Shown here piece after piece: positions 17,719 to 25,846 of a stretch of DNA of 64,000 nt. The stretch comes from TMED23 sp913054205 (GTDB lineage Bacteria > Pseudomonadota > Alphaproteobacteria > Rhodospirillales > UBA2165). The stretch's first letter is position 1. Every line of letters begins with the position of its first letter. The notes below the pieces were generated by a model, which was not told the origin of the DNA, searched no databases, and saw nothing but the letters and a program-made list of their open reading frames with translations. A program made the translations under genes and the position numbers. The stretch spans positions 1 through 64,000 of the forward strand of contig JAYGEG010000040.1 of the NCBI GenBank assembly GCA_046582495.1, read 5' to 3'.

Positions 17719-18867
17719 CTAGTCTTTTAGATCTTCCCAAAGATCTTTGACTTTGGTGAAAAAACCATCTGATTCCGGATTATTTTGTTCGGAACCGCCT
17801 TCAGCTTCAAACTCTTTCAGCAATTCTTTTTGTTTATTGGTCAAATTCACCGGCGTTTCAACAGACGACTGTACAAACATATCACCACGTTCCTTGGAAC
17901 GTAAGACCGACATGCCTTTTCCTTTAAGGCGGAATTGATGACCGGATTGGGTGCCTTGCGGAATGGTAATCCGGGCCCGGCCACCATCAACAGTTGGCAC
18001 TTCGATGTGACCGCCAAGCGCGGCTGTTGTCAGTGGGATTGGCACCATGCAATAAATATTCGCCCCTTCCCGCTGGAAGATGTGATGCGCGGAAACAGAA
18101 ATAAAGATATAAAGATCGCCCGACGGCGCGCCGTTGAGACCGGCCTCACCTTCACCGGAAAGACGAATGCGAGTGCCGTCTTCAACGCCTGCCGGGATGG
18201 TAACGGAAAGCGTTTTTTCCTGATGCACCCGACCGGACCCGCTACAGTTTGAGCAAGCATCTTTGATAAATTTACCGGCGCCCTGACAGGTTGGACAGGC
18301 GCGCTCGATGTTGAAAAAGCCTTGTTGGGCACGGACTTTGCCGTGGCCATGACAGGCCGGGCAGGTCTCTGGCGCAACGCCGCCATTGGTCCCTATGCCA
18401 TTGCAATCCCCACAAGACACAGATGTCGGCACGCGGATATTGGTTTTATTACCTTTAAAAGCTTCGGGTATAGAAATTTCCATGTTGTAGCGAAGATCGG
18501 AGCCTCTGGAAGAACCTTGACGACCGCGGCCGCCGCCGCCCACGAAATCGCCAAACATATCTTCGAAAATATCGGCAAATCCCGCGCCGCCAAAGCCACC
18601 GCCAGCGCTGGCTCCGCTGCCAAAACCACCAGGGCCGCCTTGCTCGAACGCCGCGTGACCAAAACGATCATAGGCCGCGCGCTTTTCCTCATCGAAAAGC
18701 ACGTCATTGGCTTCATTGACTTCTTTGAACTTCTTTTCGGCCTCAGGATCATCCGCATTTCGGTCAGGATGATACTTCATCGCCATTTTCCGATACGCTT
18801 TTTTTATGACGTCCTGAGAAGCGTTTCGATCTATGCCGAGCGTTGTATAATAATCTTCTTTCGCCAT
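17719..18867 (-). CDS. dnaJ: Chaperone protein DnaJ
   Basis: A 382-aa class A J-protein that stimulates DnaK ATPase and delivers unfolded clients. It has a J domain with HPD in KYHPDRNADD, and a Gly/Phe-rich linker (GGPGGFGSGASAGGGFGG). A zinc-binding region with four CxxCxGxG repeats follows (CGDCNGIG, CPACHGHG, CPTCQGAG, CSNCSGSG), then the client-binding C-terminal domains. It lies 79 bp after dnaK, with a strong hairpin between them. Confidence 0.97.
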   Translation of the reverse strand: MAKEDYYTTLGIDRNASQDVIKKAYRKMAMKYHPDRNADDPEAEKKFKEVNEANDVLFDEEKRAAYDRFGHAAFEQGGPGGFGSGASAGGGFGGAGFADIFEDMFGDFVGGGGRGRQGSSRGSDLRYNMEISIPEAFKGNKTNIRVPTSVSCGDCNGIGTNGGVAPETCPACHGHGKVRAQQGFFNIERACPTCQGAGKFIKDACSNCSGSGRVHQEKTLSVTIPAGVEDGTRIRLSGEGEAGLNGAPSGDLYIFISVSAHHIFQREGANIYCMVPIPLTTAALGGHIEVPTVDGGRARITIPQGTQSGHQFRLKGKGMSVLRSKERGDMFVQSSVETPVNLTNKQKELLKEFEAEGGSEQNNPESDGFFTKVKDLWEDLKD

Positions 18868-18894
18868 TAGGCTGACCTACCCTTATACATGCAT

Positions 18895-18928
18895 CGGGCG
18901 CTTCCATAAAACCTATGGCAGACGCCCG
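18895..18928 (-). other. Hairpin between dnaK and dnaJ
   Basis: CGGGCG at 18895-18900 pairs with CGCCCG at 18923-18928, and inside it CCATA (18904-18908) pairs with TATGG (18914-18918). No T-tract follows on the minus strand, so this is not a classical terminator. It could stabilise or process the dnaK-dnaJ message and change the ratio of the two proteins. Confidence 0.6.
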
Positions 18929-18946
18929 TTACACTGTTTCTAAAGA

Positions 18947-20911
18947 CTAGCTGTCTTCCTTCTTCTCGCTATCTTTTACATCAGGGTCGACTTCTTCGAA
19001 TTCAGCGTCGACGATCGTGTCATCTCCGGCATCGCCGCCCATTCCAGCCGCCATGTTGTTGGGATCAAAACCGCCTTCGGGCATTTCGCCGCCTTCTTCC
19101 TGGCTTGCTTTATACATTGCTTCGCCAAGTTTCATTGCTGCTTCCATCAAAGCATCAGATTTTTCTTTGAGCTCTACCGCATTTGCCTCTTCATTGGCGA
19201 GGACATCTTTAACAACGGTTACAGCCGTTTCAATTTCTGCTTTTTCTTCTTCAGAAATTTTATCGCCATATTCGCTCAGGTTTTTCTCGGTCGAATGAAC
19301 CAAAGAATCTGCATTGTTTCTGGCTTCGACCATTTCCTTGCGTTCTTTGTCTTCATCGGCATGCGCTTCTGCGTCCTGAACCATTTGGTCAATGTCAGCG
19401 TCGGACAATCCGCCGGAAGCCTGGATACGAATTTGTTGTTCTTTGCCTGTCGCTTTGTCTTTGGCGGACACATTGACAATACCGTTGGCATCAATATCAA
19501 AGGTCACCTCAATCTGCGGCAAGCCGCGCGGACTTGGCGGAATGCCGATCAAATCAAACTGCCCAAGCAGCTTGTTATCTGCCGCCATTTCACGTTCGCC
19601 CTGGAACACGCGAATGGTTACGGCGCCCTGATTGTCTTCAGCGGTTGAGAACACCTGGCTTTTGCGTGTTGGGATCGTTGTGTTGCGATCAATAAGCCGC
19701 GTAAATACACCGCCCAAGGTTTCGATACCCAAGGATAGGGGCGTAACGTCGAGCAACAAAACATCTTTAACATCGCCTTGCAGAACGCCGGCCTGGATCG
19801 CCGCACCAAGAGCAACAACTTCGTCCGGGTTCACCCCTTTATGGGGCTCACGGCCAAAGAACTCTTGCACGATTTCCTGAACTTTTGGCATCCGGGTCAT
19901 ACCACCAACCAAGATCACTTCATCAATTTCGCCCGCCGTAATACCGGCGTCTTTCAGCGCAGATTTACACGGTGCAATCGTCCGCTCAATAAGCTTCTCG
20001 ACCAGGGCTTCAAGCTTTGCGCGGGTCAGTTTGATGTTCAGGTGTTTTGGACCGCTTTGATCTGCCGTGATAAACGGCAGGTTTACTTCCGTCTGCATCG
20101 TGCTCGACAGTTCAACTTTGGCTTTCTCAGCACCTTCTTTCAGACGTTGAAGGGCCAAGCGATCTTCGCGAAGATCGACGCCCTGCTCTTTTTTAAACTC
20201 ATCAGCGAGATAATCTATGATGCATTGATCAAAGTCTTCACCGCCCAAGAACGTATCGCCATTGGTGGATTTAACTTCAAACACGCCGTCACCAATTTCG
20301 AGGACGGAGACATCGAAAGTACCGCCGCCGAGATCATAAACAACGATGGTGCCGCTTTCGGTTTTATCCAAACCATAAGCGAGCGCTGCGGCTGTCGGCT
20401 CGTTGATAATGCGGAGCACGTCAAGGCCGGCAATTTTACCGGCGTCTTTGGTGGCTTGGCGTTGAGAATCGTTAAAATACGCCGGTACCGTAATAACGGC
20501 TTGCGTGACATCTTCACCGAGATAACTTTCAGCCGTCTCTTTCATTTTTTGCAGAATGAAGGCGCTGATTTGGCTCGGGCTATATTTTTCGCCTTTGGCT
20601 TCGACCCAGGCATCGCCATTGTCACCGGAAACAATGTGATACGGCACGAGGCCTTTATCTTTTTCGGTCAGCGGATCGTCATAACGACGGCCGATCAAAC
20701 GCTTGATGGCAAATAGGGTGTCTTCCGGATTGGTGACAGATTGACGTTTCGCCGGCTGGCCGACCAAGCGTTCCTCACCATCTGCAAAAGCAACCATGGA
20801 AGGGGTTGTCCGAGCACCCTCGGCATTTTCGATGACTTTCGCATCAGACCCTTCCATAAGGGCGATACAGGAGTTTGTCGTACCTAAGTCAATTCCAATT
20901 ACTTTACTCAT
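18947..20911 (-). CDS. dnaK: Chaperone protein DnaK (Hsp70)
   Basis: A 654-aa Hsp70. The ATPase domain opens with GIDLGTTNSCIALMEG and includes VYDLGGGTFDVSVLEIGDG and the VILVGGMTRMPKVQEIV segment. The interdomain linker DVLLLDVTPLSLGIETLGG leads to the substrate-binding domain and lid. The C-terminus ends in the acidic tail EFEEVDPDVKDSEKKEDS, where many DnaKs have EEVD-like acidic residues. ATG 20911 is chosen because the protein then begins MSKVIGIDLG. It lies in the order hrcA-grpE-dnaK-dnaJ, with its own promoter candidate upstream. Confidence 0.98.
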   Translation of the reverse strand: MSKVIGIDLGTTNSCIALMEGSDAKVIENAEGARTTPSMVAFADGEERLVGQPAKRQSVTNPEDTLFAIKRLIGRRYDDPLTEKDKGLVPYHIVSGDNGDAWVEAKGEKYSPSQISAFILQKMKETAESYLGEDVTQAVITVPAYFNDSQRQATKDAGKIAGLDVLRIINEPTAAALAYGLDKTESGTIVVYDLGGGTFDVSVLEIGDGVFEVKSTNGDTFLGGEDFDQCIIDYLADEFKKEQGVDLREDRLALQRLKEGAEKAKVELSSTMQTEVNLPFITADQSGPKHLNIKLTRAKLEALVEKLIERTIAPCKSALKDAGITAGEIDEVILVGGMTRMPKVQEIVQEFFGREPHKGVNPDEVVALGAAIQAGVLQGDVKDVLLLDVTPLSLGIETLGGVFTRLIDRNTTIPTRKSQVFSTAEDNQGAVTIRVFQGEREMAADNKLLGQFDLIGIPPSPRGLPQIEVTFDIDANGIVNVSAKDKATGKEQQIRIQASGGLSDADIDQMVQDAEAHADEDKERKEMVEARNNADSLVHSTEKNLSEYGDKISEEEKAEIETAVTVVKDVLANEEANAVELKEKSDALMEAAMKLGEAMYKASQEEGGEMPEGGFDPNNMAAGMGGDAGDDTIVDAEFEEVDPDVKDSEKKEDS

Positions 20912-21073
20912 TTTTTTCTGTCCTCTCAATTTAGCAACAGAACCTTGCGGCCCGATCTACGTTAGGCGCCGCCTAGGTTATCGGTGATTTACGGGTTATA
21001 GAAAATGTTAAAAATTAAACTTCGTAATTGCTGAAAAAGTGGTGTTCAGCGTAGCTACTTAGTGTATGGGCGT

Positions 21074-21102
21074 TATATAAGCCGCCACTTATACGGCTGC
21101 AA
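21074..21102 (-). promoter_or_regulatory. Candidate dnaK promoter with embedded inverted repeat
   Basis: On the minus strand TTGCAG (complement of 21097-21102) and TATATA (21074-21079) are separated by 17 bp. The spacer and -10 contain TATAAG-tggcgg-CTTATA, a perfect 6-bp inverted repeat that could be an operator. It lies about 165 bp upstream of the dnaK ATG. No CIRCE element (the HrcA operator) is visible here. Confidence 0.5.
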
Positions 21103-21123
21103 CCACTCATGCAGCTTTTTTTT
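21096..21123 (+). terminator. Intrinsic terminator facing the plus strand, between dnaK and grpE
   Basis: GCTGCA at 21096-21101 pairs with TGCAGC at 21110-21115 and is followed by eight T at 21116-21123. The T-tract is correct only for plus-strand transcription, yet no plus-strand gene precedes it. It may stop antisense transcripts through dnaK. Confidence 0.55.
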
Positions 21124-21148
21124 GATTAAATTTGAGGCGTCGAACTCC

Positions 21149-21973
21149 CTACAATTCTTTATCTAGCTGAGAATCTCCGCCGTCGGCGACTTGATCCGCT
21201 GCATCTGACTGTTTTTCATAGGCCGATGAGCTTTCCGTCGCAGCTTGTTCCTTGGGCGGCTCGATAGGTGTTTCAGCGTCGCCGTTTTCTTCCAATTTTG
21301 GCCCGCCTTTTGACACGCCAACCATTGCCGGGCGCAACAACCGATCATGCAGCACGTAGCCTTTCTGCATTTCCTGGATAACCAGGCCAGCTGGCTGATC
21401 GAGGTCTTCAACCTCAAACATCGCTTGATGGATGCTGTGATCAAATTTTTGACCAATGGCCTCGACGACTTTAATGCCGGATTGTTCGAAGATATTCATC
21501 AATTCCTTTTCCGTCATTTCGATGCCAACAAAAAGATTGTTTAATTCTTCATTGTCGCCGCGCGCATCTTCGCTAACGCTGCTTAGCGCACGGGCTAAAT
21601 TATCCGCAACGGAAACAATTTGGCGGGCAAAGTTGGTAATCGCGTATTTGGACATGTCGGTTTTTTCGCGCTCGGTCCGGCGGCGTACATTTTGGGCTTC
21701 AGCTAACGCGCGCAACAGCTGGTCTTTGAGGGCGGTGATTTCAGATTCGAGATCTTCATAGGTCAGCGGTAATTTTTCTGCATCCTCGACCCCCTCCCCT
21801 TCTTCAGCCTCGTCATCAACATCAGCTGGATCAGGTTCGTCTGAAACCGCGCTTAAATCCGCGAGATCCTCATCAAGGAGTTCTTCCGATACCTCTTCCG
21901 GGGCATCCGTGTCTTCTTCATCTTGCGGCAATTCTTCTGGAATATCTTCATCCGCGATTTGGTTGATCGTCAT
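21149..21973 (-). CDS. grpE: Nucleotide exchange factor GrpE with long acidic N-terminus
   Basis: A 274-aa GrpE, longer than the usual 190-210. The core near residues 75-225 has the dimerising coiled coil (YEDLESEITALKDQLLRALAEAQNVRRR) and the beta-domain motif VEAIGQKFDHSIHQAMFEVE. GrpE releases ADP from DnaK and acts as a thermosensor. The extra length is an N-terminal stretch of about 70 residues very rich in Asp and Glu, plus a hydrophilic C-terminal tail of about 45 residues. Both look disordered. The gene follows hrcA by 61 bp. Confidence 0.95.
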   Translation of the reverse strand: MTINQIADEDIPEELPQDEEDTDAPEEVSEELLDEDLADLSAVSDEPDPADVDDEAEEGEGVEDAEKLPLTYEDLESEITALKDQLLRALAEAQNVRRRTEREKTDMSKYAITNFARQIVSVADNLARALSSVSEDARGDNEELNNLFVGIEMTEKELMNIFEQSGIKVVEAIGQKFDHSIHQAMFEVEDLDQPAGLVIQEMQKGYVLHDRLLRPAMVGVSKGGPKLEENGDAETPIEPPKEQAATESSSAYEKQSDAADQVADGGDSQLDKEL

Positions 21974-22034
21974 CTTAGTGTTACTTCCTCAATACAATAA
22001 TTCTAAATGGCAGCTGGCCAGTATCATTTAGGTC

Positions 22035-23099
22035 TTACCCCATGATTTTGCCAATTAATTTTGCCGTATAATCCACCATCGGGATAATGCGGGCATAATT
22101 CATACGCGTTGGGCCAATAATTCCAATGGCACCAACAAGCTGGCTGGAGCTGGAATGATAGGGCGCGACAATAAACGAACAGCCCGAGAGATTAAACAAC
22201 TCATTATCAGCACCAATAAATATTTGAACGCCTTCCGCCGTATCGGCGAGTTCCAGTATTTTAAGCATGGTCTCATTGGTTTCCAGCGCGGAAAACAGCG
22301 CTCGGATGCGTTCGAGATTATCAATAGCGTTCACATCTTCGAGCAAATTCGCCTGACCGCGGACAATCAGAGTGCCGCGAACATTTCCAGAGGCAGCGTC
22401 GCCGGCCCAAGTCGCCAAGCCCGCTTCAACCACTTTGGCTGATAGTTTATTGAGCTGAATTTTGCTTTGTTCAATTTCTGCGTTAATTGAGCTACGGGCT
22501 TCAGCAATCGTCCGGCCAACCAGGCGCGCGTTTAAATAATTTGTGGCTTCAGTAAAGGCCGAGGCCGGGATATCGCGGGGAACTTCGAGTATGCGATTTT
22601 CAACCACCCCTTCGGCTGTGACCATCACGACCAAAGCTTTACCAGGACTCAAATTGACAAATTCAATATGCTTGAGCGGAGAATCGGTTGTTGGGGCCAA
22701 TACCAGACCTGCACAATTCGACAAGCCTGACAGCATTGAGCCGGCTTCTTCCAATACACTTTCCAGGCTTTTGCCGGTCCCCGCCAGCCGGCTATCAAGA
22801 TCATTGCGCTCATCAGATGACAAATTGCCGACTTCCAGCAAACCATCGACAAACATGCGAAGACCCAAATCCGTGGGCATTCTGCCAGCCGACGTATGCG
22901 GCGCAAATAACAATCCAAAATCTTCGAGATCGGCCATCACGTTGCGGATCGTCGCCGGCGATAAATGGGTCGACAATTGCTGAGACAGAGAGCGCGAGCC
23001 AATCGGCTCACCAGTCTCGACAAAAGACTCGACGATCTTCATAAAAATTTCGCGGCTGCGATCATTTAACTCGGATATAACGGGACGTTTTGTGGTCAT
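22035..23099 (-). CDS. hrcA: Heat-inducible transcription repressor HrcA
   Basis: A 354-aa repressor that binds CIRCE operators and is kept active by GroEL. The N-terminal winged helix (LNDRSREIFMKIVESFVETGEPIGSRSLSQ) and its recognition segment (LSPATIRNVMADLEDFGLL) are typical, followed by the GAF-like dimerisation domain. It is first in the run hrcA-grpE-dnaK-dnaJ and divergent from rph, the usual alphaproteobacterial arrangement. No CIRCE inverted repeat is visible in this window, so its targets (such as groESL) are presumably elsewhere. Confidence 0.96.
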   Translation of the reverse strand: MTTKRPVISELNDRSREIFMKIVESFVETGEPIGSRSLSQQLSTHLSPATIRNVMADLEDFGLLFAPHTSAGRMPTDLGLRMFVDGLLEVGNLSSDERNDLDSRLAGTGKSLESVLEEAGSMLSGLSNCAGLVLAPTTDSPLKHIEFVNLSPGKALVVMVTAEGVVENRILEVPRDIPASAFTEATNYLNARLVGRTIAEARSSINAEIEQSKIQLNKLSAKVVEAGLATWAGDAASGNVRGTLIVRGQANLLEDVNAIDNLERIRALFSALETNETMLKILELADTAEGVQIFIGADNELFNLSGCSFIVAPYHSSSSQLVGAIGIIGPTRMNYARIIPMVDYTAKLIGKIMG

Positions 23100-23264
23100 G
23101 ATGGGCGGAATGTAGGTTTGCTGTCCCGAAACGTCAACGACTTGCCATTAAATTTAAGTATTTTTATTATTCTGGTTATTATTCTAGACCGGGTCCCTCG
23201 GCTTCGTTAGGTTGCCGCAACCAATTTTTTGGCTAAAAATTTATAGAACTAGGAAGGAATACAG

Positions 23265-23981
23265 ATGCGCCCTTCTGGCAGAGCACCAGACCAATTGCGG
23301 GACGTGACGATCGAACCGAATTTTAACAAACACGCCGAAGGCTCCTGCCTGATCAAATTCGGCGACACCCATGTAATTTGCACGGCATCTGTAGAGGATC
23401 GCGTACCATCGTGGCTGAGGGACCAAGGCCATGGCTGGGTGACGGCGGAATATGGCATGCTGCCGCGCTCCACCAATTCGCGGACAAATCGGGAAGCAGC
23501 GAGAGGCGCTCAAGGCGGCAGAACCCATGAGATTCAGCGCCTTATTGGCCGGTCATTGCGCGCCATCACGGATTTAAAAGCGCTCGGCGAAATTCAAATT
23601 CGGGTTGATTGCGATGTTATTCAGGCCGATGGCGGCACCAGAACCGCGTCGATTACCGGCGGATATGTCGCGCTGCATCTCGCCTGTCAAAATCTCGTGA
23701 CATTGGGACTGACCAAAGAAATCCCGTTAATTGGCCATATGGCTGCTGTTTCCTGCGGCATTTTTGAGGGAACGCCGGTGCTTGATCTGGATTATCCTGA
23801 AGACAGCAATGCCGAGGCAGATAGCAACTTTGTCCTCACCGAAACATCAGAAATCATTGAAATCCAGGGAACGGCTGAAGATACACCGTTTTCGGAGGCG
23901 CATTTTTTGGAAATGCTGTCACTCGCCAAAAAAGGTGTCACTGAATTGGTAGAAATACAAAAGAAGGCGTTAGGGATATAA
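23265..23981 (+). CDS. rph: Ribonuclease PH
   Basis: A 238-aa phosphorolytic 3'-5' exoribonuclease that trims tRNA and other stable RNA 3' ends. The family opening MRPSGRAPDQLRDVTIEPNFNKHAEGS is complete. GHGWVTAEYGMLPRSTNSR near residues 62-80 and RTHEIQRLIGRSLRAITDL near residues 86-104 carry the catalytic basic residues. IRVDCDVIQADGGTRTASITG near residue 110 follows. AGGAAGGA lies 5 bp before the ATG. Length matches the family. Confidence 0.97.
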   Translation: MRPSGRAPDQLRDVTIEPNFNKHAEGSCLIKFGDTHVICTASVEDRVPSWLRDQGHGWVTAEYGMLPRSTNSRTNREAARGAQGGRTHEIQRLIGRSLRAITDLKALGEIQIRVDCDVIQADGGTRTASITGGYVALHLACQNLVTLGLTKEIPLIGHMAAVSCGIFEGTPVLDLDYPEDSNAEADSNFVLTETSEIIEIQGTAEDTPFSEAHFLEMLSLAKKGVTELVEIQKKALGI

Positions 23982-24019
23982 AACCACCCCGGCTTTTTAA
24001 ATATATCCGCCTCAAATCA

Positions 24020-24047
24020 ATTAAACCTACCCCGTGGTAGATTTAAT
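24020..24047. repeat. Intergenic palindrome with TACCCCGTGGTA core
   Basis: ATTAAACCTACC at 24020-24031 and GGTAGATTTAAT at 24036-24047 pair at 11 of 12 positions around a 4-nt loop. It lies between rph and rdgB. The core resembles the palindrome at 31503-31516 (TACCCCGGGGTA), also flanked by AT-rich arms. Confidence 0.6.
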
Positions 24048-24063
24048 TTAACAAGGATTTCGA

Positions 24064-24684
24064 ATGCCGCGCAAATTTACCGAGAAAAAACTGGTTATAG
24101 CCAGCCATAACCCCGGAAAAGTCATTGAAATCAATGATTTATTAGGCCCCTTTGGGGTTGAAGCGGTCTCGGCGAGCGCGCTTAATTTGCCGGAACCTAT
24201 TGAAGATGGTGAGACCTTCATTGCAAATGCTGAATTGAAGGCCCGCGCCGCGGCAAATGGCGCAAACTTACCGGCTCTGGCCGATGATTCCGGCTTGGTT
24301 GTACCAATTTTAGGCGGAGATCCTGGGATTTATTCGGCACGGTGGGCCATAAATCCAAATCGGGAAACCAAAGATTTCGATCTCGCAATGAAGAAAGTTA
24401 AACAAGCCATTGAGGCAAAAGGTGAAAATCCGGAAGGCCAAAGCGCTTATTTTGCCTGCGCCCTAAGCCTCGGCTGGCCAAATGGCGACATAGAAACGCT
24501 TGAAGGCCAAGTTCAGGGTAGATTGACTTTTCCGCCGCGCGGGACAAAAGGTTTCGGTTACGATCCAATATTTGTTCCGATTAATTATCAATTAACCTTC
24601 GGCGAAATGGAGCAAGGCGAAAAACACCAAATGAGCCATCGGGCAGAGGCCTTTCAAAAACTTGTAACTCGTTGTTTTAGATAA
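24064..24684 (+). CDS. rdgB: Non-canonical purine NTP pyrophosphatase (RdgB/HAM1)
   Basis: A 206-aa housekeeping nucleotidase that removes ITP, dITP and XTP. KKLVIASHNPGKVIEINDLL opens the protein with the nucleotide-binding SHNxGK motif. ALADDSGLVVPILGGDPGIYSARWA near residues 77-101 contains the metal-binding Asp residues. GTKGFGYDPIFVP and KHQMSHRAEAFQKL close the site. It lies 4 bp before hemW and follows rph, a common order. Confidence 0.96.
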   Translation: MPRKFTEKKLVIASHNPGKVIEINDLLGPFGVEAVSASALNLPEPIEDGETFIANAELKARAAANGANLPALADDSGLVVPILGGDPGIYSARWAINPNRETKDFDLAMKKVKQAIEAKGENPEGQSAYFACALSLGWPNGDIETLEGQVQGRLTFPPRGTKGFGYDPIFVPINYQLTFGEMEQGEKHQMSHRAEAFQKLVTRCFR

Positions 24685-24688
24685 AAAA

Positions 24689-25840
24689 ATGTCACAAATT
24701 GAATCTGCTTTCGGGATTTATATTCATTGGCCTTTCTGCGCCAAAAAATGCCCCTATTGTGACTTCAATAGTCACGTGCGAGACTCGATTGATCATGATC
24801 AATGGCTAAAAGCTTATCTCAACGAGCTAAGATATTACGCTAACGAAACATCCGGAAACACTGTAACAAGTATATTTTTTGGCGGCGGCACACCGTCTTT
24901 GATGAAACCGGTTGTCGTCGAAGCAATATTGGAGGAAATCAAGCGCCTTTGGACCTGTTCTGAAAGCCTTGAAATCACCGCCGAGGCCAATCCGTCGTCC
25001 TCAGAAATTCAGTTATTTGAAGATTTTAAGCAAGCTGGCATCAATCGCCTATCGATCGGTATTCAGAGCTTTGATGATGCTGCGCTTGGGTTTTTAGGCC
25101 GACTCCATAATTCAAAAGAAGCTGAAAAAGCCATCAATGCAGCCGCGCATACTTTTGATCGCTTCTCCTTTGATCTAATTTATGCACTTCCAGACCAAAC
25201 GCCAGATCAATGGCGACGCCAACTCAGCGACGCACTTCAAATGGCAGGTGATCATCTGTCATTGTATCAACTCACCATTGAACCCGGCACCGCCTTTCAT
25301 AAAGACCGTGTGGCAGCCGCCAATGAAGACACTGGCACCGAACTCTTTGAAATTACACAAGAATTGATGGATCAAGCGGGTTTACCGGCCTACGAGATCT
25401 CCAATCATGCGCGGCCCGGCGAGGAAAGCCGCCACAATCTGGTTTATTGGCGGGGTCAGGCCTATCTCGGGATCGGCCCCGGTGCGCATGGCCGTCTCAT
25501 GGGAGCTGATTTCGAAACTGAAATGATCCACAATTTCCGGGAGCCCGAAAAATGGCTGGAATTGGCTTCCACTAAGGACCTCGGCATGCAAAAACGCCGT
25601 GCTTTGACGGCGATAGAGCGGCGCGACGAAATCGTCTTAATGAGTTTACGCCTTACCGAAGGTCTCTCCGCTGATCACTTTCACACATTAACCGGCACAG
25701 ATTTGGCCGATACGCTGGATCAAAATCGCCTTCAAGCCCTTGAAAAAGTAGGGTTTGTTTCATTTGGCGACGGTGTTTTAAAAGCGACCAAAGAAGGCCG
25801 CCAGCGCCTCAACGCGGTGCTCTCGCATTTGCTTGTCTAA
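24689..25840 (+). CDS. hemW: Radical SAM heme chaperone HemW
   Basis: A 383-aa cytoplasmic radical SAM protein once annotated as an oxygen-independent coproporphyrinogen oxidase. It binds heme and delivers it to target proteins. IYIHWPFCAKKCPYCDFNSH has the CxxxCxxC cluster with the following Phe, and the extra Cys of authentic HemN (CxxxCxxCxC) is absent. IFFGGGTPSLM and the HNLVYWRGQAYLGIGPGAHGR segment are conserved in HemW. It is translationally close to rdgB. Confidence 0.93.
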   Translation: MSQIESAFGIYIHWPFCAKKCPYCDFNSHVRDSIDHDQWLKAYLNELRYYANETSGNTVTSIFFGGGTPSLMKPVVVEAILEEIKRLWTCSESLEITAEANPSSSEIQLFEDFKQAGINRLSIGIQSFDDAALGFLGRLHNSKEAEKAINAAAHTFDRFSFDLIYALPDQTPDQWRRQLSDALQMAGDHLSLYQLTIEPGTAFHKDRVAAANEDTGTELFEITQELMDQAGLPAYEISNHARPGEESRHNLVYWRGQAYLGIGPGAHGRLMGADFETEMIHNFREPEKWLELASTKDLGMQKRRALTAIERRDEIVLMSLRLTEGLSADHFHTLTGTDLADTLDQNRLQALEKVGFVSFGDGVLKATKEGRQRLNAVLSHLLV

Positions 25841-25846
25841 ATTAAA

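Noticed and set aside
19778..20716. 312-codon plus-strand ORF opposite dnaK
   Set aside because: It lies wholly antisense to a certain gene, has no recognisable domain, and mirrors the codon bias of dnaK.
23100..23264. CIRCE element between hrcA and rph
   Set aside because: I looked for TTAGCACTC with its inverted repeat and found none; only the short GGTTG/CAACC repeat at 23211-23223 is present.
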